Below are positions 60,862 to 64,000 of a stretch of 64,000 nt of DNA, one piece after another. The notes below the pieces were generated by a model that saw nothing but the letters and a program-made list of their open reading frames with translations, was not told the origin of the DNA and did not search any database. Both the position numbers and the translations under genes were made by a program. This DNA is from Vibrio thalassae (GTDB taxonomy: Bacteria; Pseudomonadota; Gammaproteobacteria; Enterobacterales; Vibrionaceae): the NCBI RefSeq assembly GCF_900089835.1, contig NZ_OANU01000021.1, positions 1 through 64,000 on the forward strand, given 5' to 3'. Numbering within the stretch: the stretch's first letter is position 1; each line of letters begins with the position of its first letter.

Positions 60862-62946
60862 ATGAGCACAGAAAAACTCTATATCGAAAAAGAACTTAGT
60901 TGGCTCTCTTTTAATGAACGAGTGCTACAAGAAGCCGCTGACAAAACCGTACCGCTTATTGAGCGTATTCGTTTTTTGGGGATTTTCTCCAATAACCTCG
61001 ATGAGTTCTACAAGGTTCGTTTCTCTGACGTTAAGCGCCGTATCCTCATCAACCAAGAGAGTGGCATTAACGACAACTCCAAGCATTTGCTTGGCAAAAT
61101 GCAAAGTAAGGCGCAAAAACTTAATTTACGATTTGATGAGCTACACAACGATCTGACTCTAGAAATGGCTCGTCGTCGCATCTTCTTAGTCAATGAAACT
61201 CAATTAAGCGACACGCAACAAAAGTGGGTAAAAAAGTACTTCAAACAAGAAGTCCTTCCTCACCTGACCCCCTTTCTGCTTGAGGATGACATCAACGTCC
61301 TGCAATTTCTTAAAGATGAGTACGCCTACATTGTTGTTGATATGCAAAAAGCGCAGAGCTCTCAATATGCGATCATAGAGATCCCTACGGATCACCTACC
61401 TCGCTTTGTCATGGTTCCGGAACAGAAAGGCAAACGACGCAAAACCATCATTTTGCTTGATAACATCATTCGTTATTGTCTCGACGATATTTTCCGTGGC
61501 TTTTTTGATTACGACGAGCTAAACGGTTATGCCATGAAAATGACCAGGGATGCAGAATACGACCTCAGTCTTGAGGTAGAGCACAGCCTGCTCGAGCAAA
61601 TGTCGGAAAGTGTCAATCAACGACTGACCGCCATGCCCGTACGCTTCGTTTACGAACGTGATATGCCCAAAGACATGCTAAATACATTATGCAATAAACT
61701 GGGCATTTCTAACTACGATAGCCTAATTCCTGGTGGTCGCTACCATAACTTTAAAGACTTTATCGGCTTTCCAAATGTTGGGCGTGAATATTTAGAAAAC
61801 AAGCCACTTCCTCCTATGCACTGTGCCGACTTCGACGGTTACGCCAACCAATTTGACGCTATACGTGCTCAGGACATTTTACTCCATTTTCCTTATCACA
61901 CCTTCGACCATATTACCGAGTTAGTACGCCAAGCTTCATTTGACCCCAAAGTCATTGGCATCAAAATCAATGTATATCGAGTCGCGAAAGATTCTCGCCT
62001 GATGAACTCGCTGATCGATGCAGTGCACAACGGAAAAAATGTCACAGTCGCGGTCGAGCTACAAGCACGGTTTGATGAGGAGGCCAACATTGAATGGTCT
62101 AAAGTACTCACCGAAAACGGTGTACAGGTGATCTTTGGCGCTCCGGGACTAAAAATACACGCCAAGTTATTGTTGATAAATCGCCGAGAAGAAGGAGAAA
62201 TTACCCGCTACGCCCATATTGGTACAGGAAACTTCCACGAGAAAAACGCTCGTGTTTACACCGATTTCTCTTTATTGACCGCTGATCAGGAACTGGCAAA
62301 CGAAGTGCGCAATGTATTCGGCTATATCGAAAACCCCTATCGCCCTGTGAAGTTTCATCACCTGATCGTCTCCCCACGCAACTCGCGTAAGCAGCTTTAC
62401 CGACTCATTGATGGTGAAATTGCGAATGCAAGAGCTGGCCTCAAAGGTCAACTCACTCTAAAAATTAATAACTTAGTGGACAAAGGCTTAATCAACAAAC
62501 TCTACGGCGCTAGCAGTGCTGGGGTTAAAATCAATATGATTATCCGCGGTATGTGCTCTTTAGTTCCCGGTATTGAAGGCGTGAGTGACAACATCAACAT
62601 TATCAGCATTATTGATCGCTTCCTAGAACACCCTAGGGTCATCATTGCGCATAACAATGGTGACCCCAGGGTCTATATCTCTTCCGCCGATTGGATGACT
62701 CGCAACATAGACCATCGCATTGAAGTCGCAGCTCCAGTACGCGACGCTCGTTTAAAACAACGAATTATCGACATCATTAACCTTCACTTTACTGATACTA
62801 TGAAGGCACGCTGTATAGACAAAGAAATGAGTAACCGCTACGTACCGCGCGGTAACCGTAAGAAAGTACGCTCACAAATCGCCATTTACGACTATCTTAA
62901 GAAGATAGAGAAACAAGCAAGAAAAAACCAAAGAGCAGCGGGTTAA
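60862..62946 (+). CDS. ppk1: Polyphosphate kinase 1
   Basis: Polymerises the gamma-phosphate of ATP into polyphosphate at the membrane. About 694 residues from the ATG at 60862 ([23 protein letters not shown]), the family start; the frame is open from 60814. Motifs: [12 protein letters not shown], the catalytic His segment [10 protein letters not shown] with [17 protein letters not shown], and [23 protein letters not shown]. The autophosphorylated His is the one in KIHAK (about 435 in E. coli). Divergent from pstC; ppx follows three bases later. Confidence 0.95.
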   Translation: MSTEKLYIEKELSWLSFNERVLQEAADKTVPLIERIRFLGIFSNNLDEFYKVRFSDVKRRILINQESGINDNSKHLLGKMQSKAQKLNLRFDELHNDLTLEMARRRIFLVNETQLSDTQQKWVKKYFKQEVLPHLTPFLLEDDINVLQFLKDEYAYIVVDMQKAQSSQYAIIEIPTDHLPRFVMVPEQKGKRRKTIILLDNIIRYCLDDIFRGFFDYDELNGYAMKMTRDAEYDLSLEVEHSLLEQMSESVNQRLTAMPVRFVYERDMPKDMLNTLCNKLGISNYDSLIPGGRYHNFKDFIGFPNVGREYLENKPLPPMHCADFDGYANQFDAIRAQDILLHFPYHTFDHITELVRQASFDPKVIGIKINVYRVAKDSRLMNSLIDAVHNGKNVTVAVELQARFDEEANIEWSKVLTENGVQVIFGAPGLKIHAKLLLINRREEGEITRYAHIGTGNFHEKNARVYTDFSLLTADQELANEVRNVFGYIENPYRPVKFHHLIVSPRNSRKQLYRLIDGEIANARAGLKGQLTLKINNLVDKGLINKLYGASSAGVKINMIIRGMCSLVPGIEGVSDNINIISIIDRFLEHPRVIIAHNNGDPRVYISSADWMTRNIDHRIEVAAPVRDARLKQRIIDIINLHFTDTMKARCIDKEMSNRYVPRGNRKKVRSQIAIYDYLKKIEKQARKNQRAAG

Positions 62947-62948
62947 TC

Positions 62949-64000
62949 ATGAGCCAGACCAAGGACAGTAGTATAAAAGATATCGCCGCTATCGACTTAG
63001 GTTCGAACAGCTTTCATATGGTTGTCGCCAAAGTCGTCGATCAAGACCTACAACTAGTCAGCCGACACAAACAGCGTGTGAGGTTAGCTTCTGGGTTAGA
63101 CGCGCAGCATAACCTAGATAATGCCTCGATTGAACGAGGATTAGAGTGTCTTGCTATGTTTGCCGAACGTCTGCAAGGCTTTGAACCGGAAAACGTCCGT
63201 ATTGCCGCTACCCACACATTGCGTATCGCCAACAATACCCACATCTTTTTGCAGCGTGCGCGCGATGTCCTACCCTTTGCCATCGAAGTCATTCCTGGCG
63301 AAGAGGAAGCACGCCTAATCTACAGTGGTGTTGCACACACTCAAACCGAGTCCAATTCGAAACTGGTGGTGGATATTGGTGGGGGAAGTACCGAGCTCAT
63401 CATAGGTAAAGCTTTCGATCCCGTTTTGTTGAATAGCACCCAAATGGGGTGTGTGAGTTACACCGCTAAATTCTTTGCCAACGGCAAACTCTCCACTAAA
63501 AACTTCTCCAAAGCGATTTTATCGGCTCAGCAAAGGCTTGAAGCGTTATCAGTTCGATACAAAAAACAAGGCTGGGAAGTAGCTCTCGGCTCCTCGGGAA
63601 CCGTTAAAGCAATAAAGGAAGTCTTAATTGGTTTAGGATATGAAGACGGCCTGATTACCTACAAACGTTTGTATAAACTTATCGATATATTGTGTGATTT
63701 TGCCCTTATTGAGGACATCAATTTGGTCGGACTCACGGAGGAAAGAAAGCCCGTCTTTGCCGCGGGTGTCGCCATATTAACGGCGATTTTTGAAAGCTTA
63801 AAAATCAGTGAAATGCACTTTTCAACAGGCGCATTACGTGAAGGCTTACTTTACGAAATGGAACAAGGTTTCCAGCGCTCTGATATCCGCATGCGGACCA
63901 CTGAAAATTTGGCCGCTAAGCATTTTGTCGATCTGGATCATGCAGCCAAAGTTCGCGGACAAGCCGTTGAGTTTCTAAATCAAATACATGAGCCACTCAA
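62949..64000 (+). CDS. ppx: Exopolyphosphatase, 3'-truncated by the window
   Basis: Removes phosphate from the ends of polyphosphate (and converts pppGpp to ppGpp in some bacteria). About 350 codons are present of about 500 expected; no stop before the edge. Motifs: [32 protein letters not shown] and [15 protein letters not shown], the ASKHA fold with catalytic Glu. The ATG at 62949 lies two bases after the ppk1 stop codon (62944-62946), so the pair is one operon. Confidence 0.95.
   Translation, partial: MSQTKDSSIKDIAAIDLGSNSFHMVVAKVVDQDLQLVSRHKQRVRLASGLDAQHNLDNASIERGLECLAMFAERLQGFEPENVRIAATHTLRIANNTHIFLQRARDVLPFAIEVIPGEEEARLIYSGVAHTQTESNSKLVVDIGGGSTELIIGKAFDPVLLNSTQMGCVSYTAKFFANGKLSTKNFSKAILSAQQRLEALSVRYKKQGWEVALGSSGTVKAIKEVLIGLGYEDGLITYKRLYKLIDILCDFALIEDINLVGLTEERKPVFAAGVAILTAIFESLKISEMHFSTGALREGLLYEMEQGFQRSDIRMRTTENLAAKHFVDLDHAAKVRGQAVEFLNQIHEPL

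Overview
The window is a stretch of Vibrio chromosome. Three things point there: gene order in the der-hisS-rodZ, isc, secDF and guaBA blocks is the gammaproteobacterial one; FMN and TPP riboswitches precede ribB and a thiamin-salvage operon; and the large GH18 chitinase has its catalytic Glu at residue 315, the numbering used for the Vibrio harveyi enzyme. A Harveyi-clade species is my inference, not something proven by the sequence.

Layout. 1-3041 is a decayed accessory patch: a truncated HlyC/RtxC-like toxin acyltransferase remnant, the first ~260 bp of an IS5-family (IS903-group-like) element, and an IS3-family element that cuts it off and is itself disabled by an amber codon in its transposase. 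3042-6879 holds a glutamate-antiporter/glutaminase pair (acid-resistance type), a DedA protein and a GNAT acetyltransferase. 7264-15421 is cofactor and chitin metabolism: FMN riboswitch-ribB, the chitinase, then a TPP riboswitch driving thiD-ATPase-permease-binding protein-tenA (pyrimidine salvage for thiamin). 15719-17934 has convergent AGCS (alanine/glycine) and SatP-type (acetate) transporters sharing a bidirectional terminator.

18115-49446 is mostly the core minus-strand block: guaB-guaA, (xseA opposite), a YfgJ-like zinc-ribbon protein, a GAF-GGDEF cyclase, an AlaX-type editing protein, der, bamB, yfgM, hisS, ispG, rodZ, rlmN, ndk, pepB, iscX, fdx, hscA, hscB, iscA, iscU, iscS, iscR, trmJ, (suhB opposite), secF, secD, yajC, tgt, queA. 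Two abutting 25-bp IscR type-1 sites lie upstream of iscR, and a third partial match sits in the trmJ/suhB promoter region.

49702-54600 holds a CBS-domain protein, divergent oxyR and a 2-Cys peroxiredoxin, cutC, a LysR regulator and a small outer-membrane-type protein. 55188-64000 is a phosphate/polyphosphate cluster: phoU-pstB-pstA-pstC on minus and ppk1-ppx on plus, divergent around a candidate Pho box; ppx runs off the window end. The pst operon has enlarged permeases and no pstS here.

No tRNA, rRNA, CRISPR array or prophage was seen. I found no clear undescribed multi-gene system. The best leads are a possible minus-strand small transcript/20-aa ORF between the CBS gene and oxyR, the IscR-like site next to trmJ/suhB, the toxin-acyltransferase remnant, the 75-bp tandem duplication in rodZ, and the nested insertion-sequence decay.
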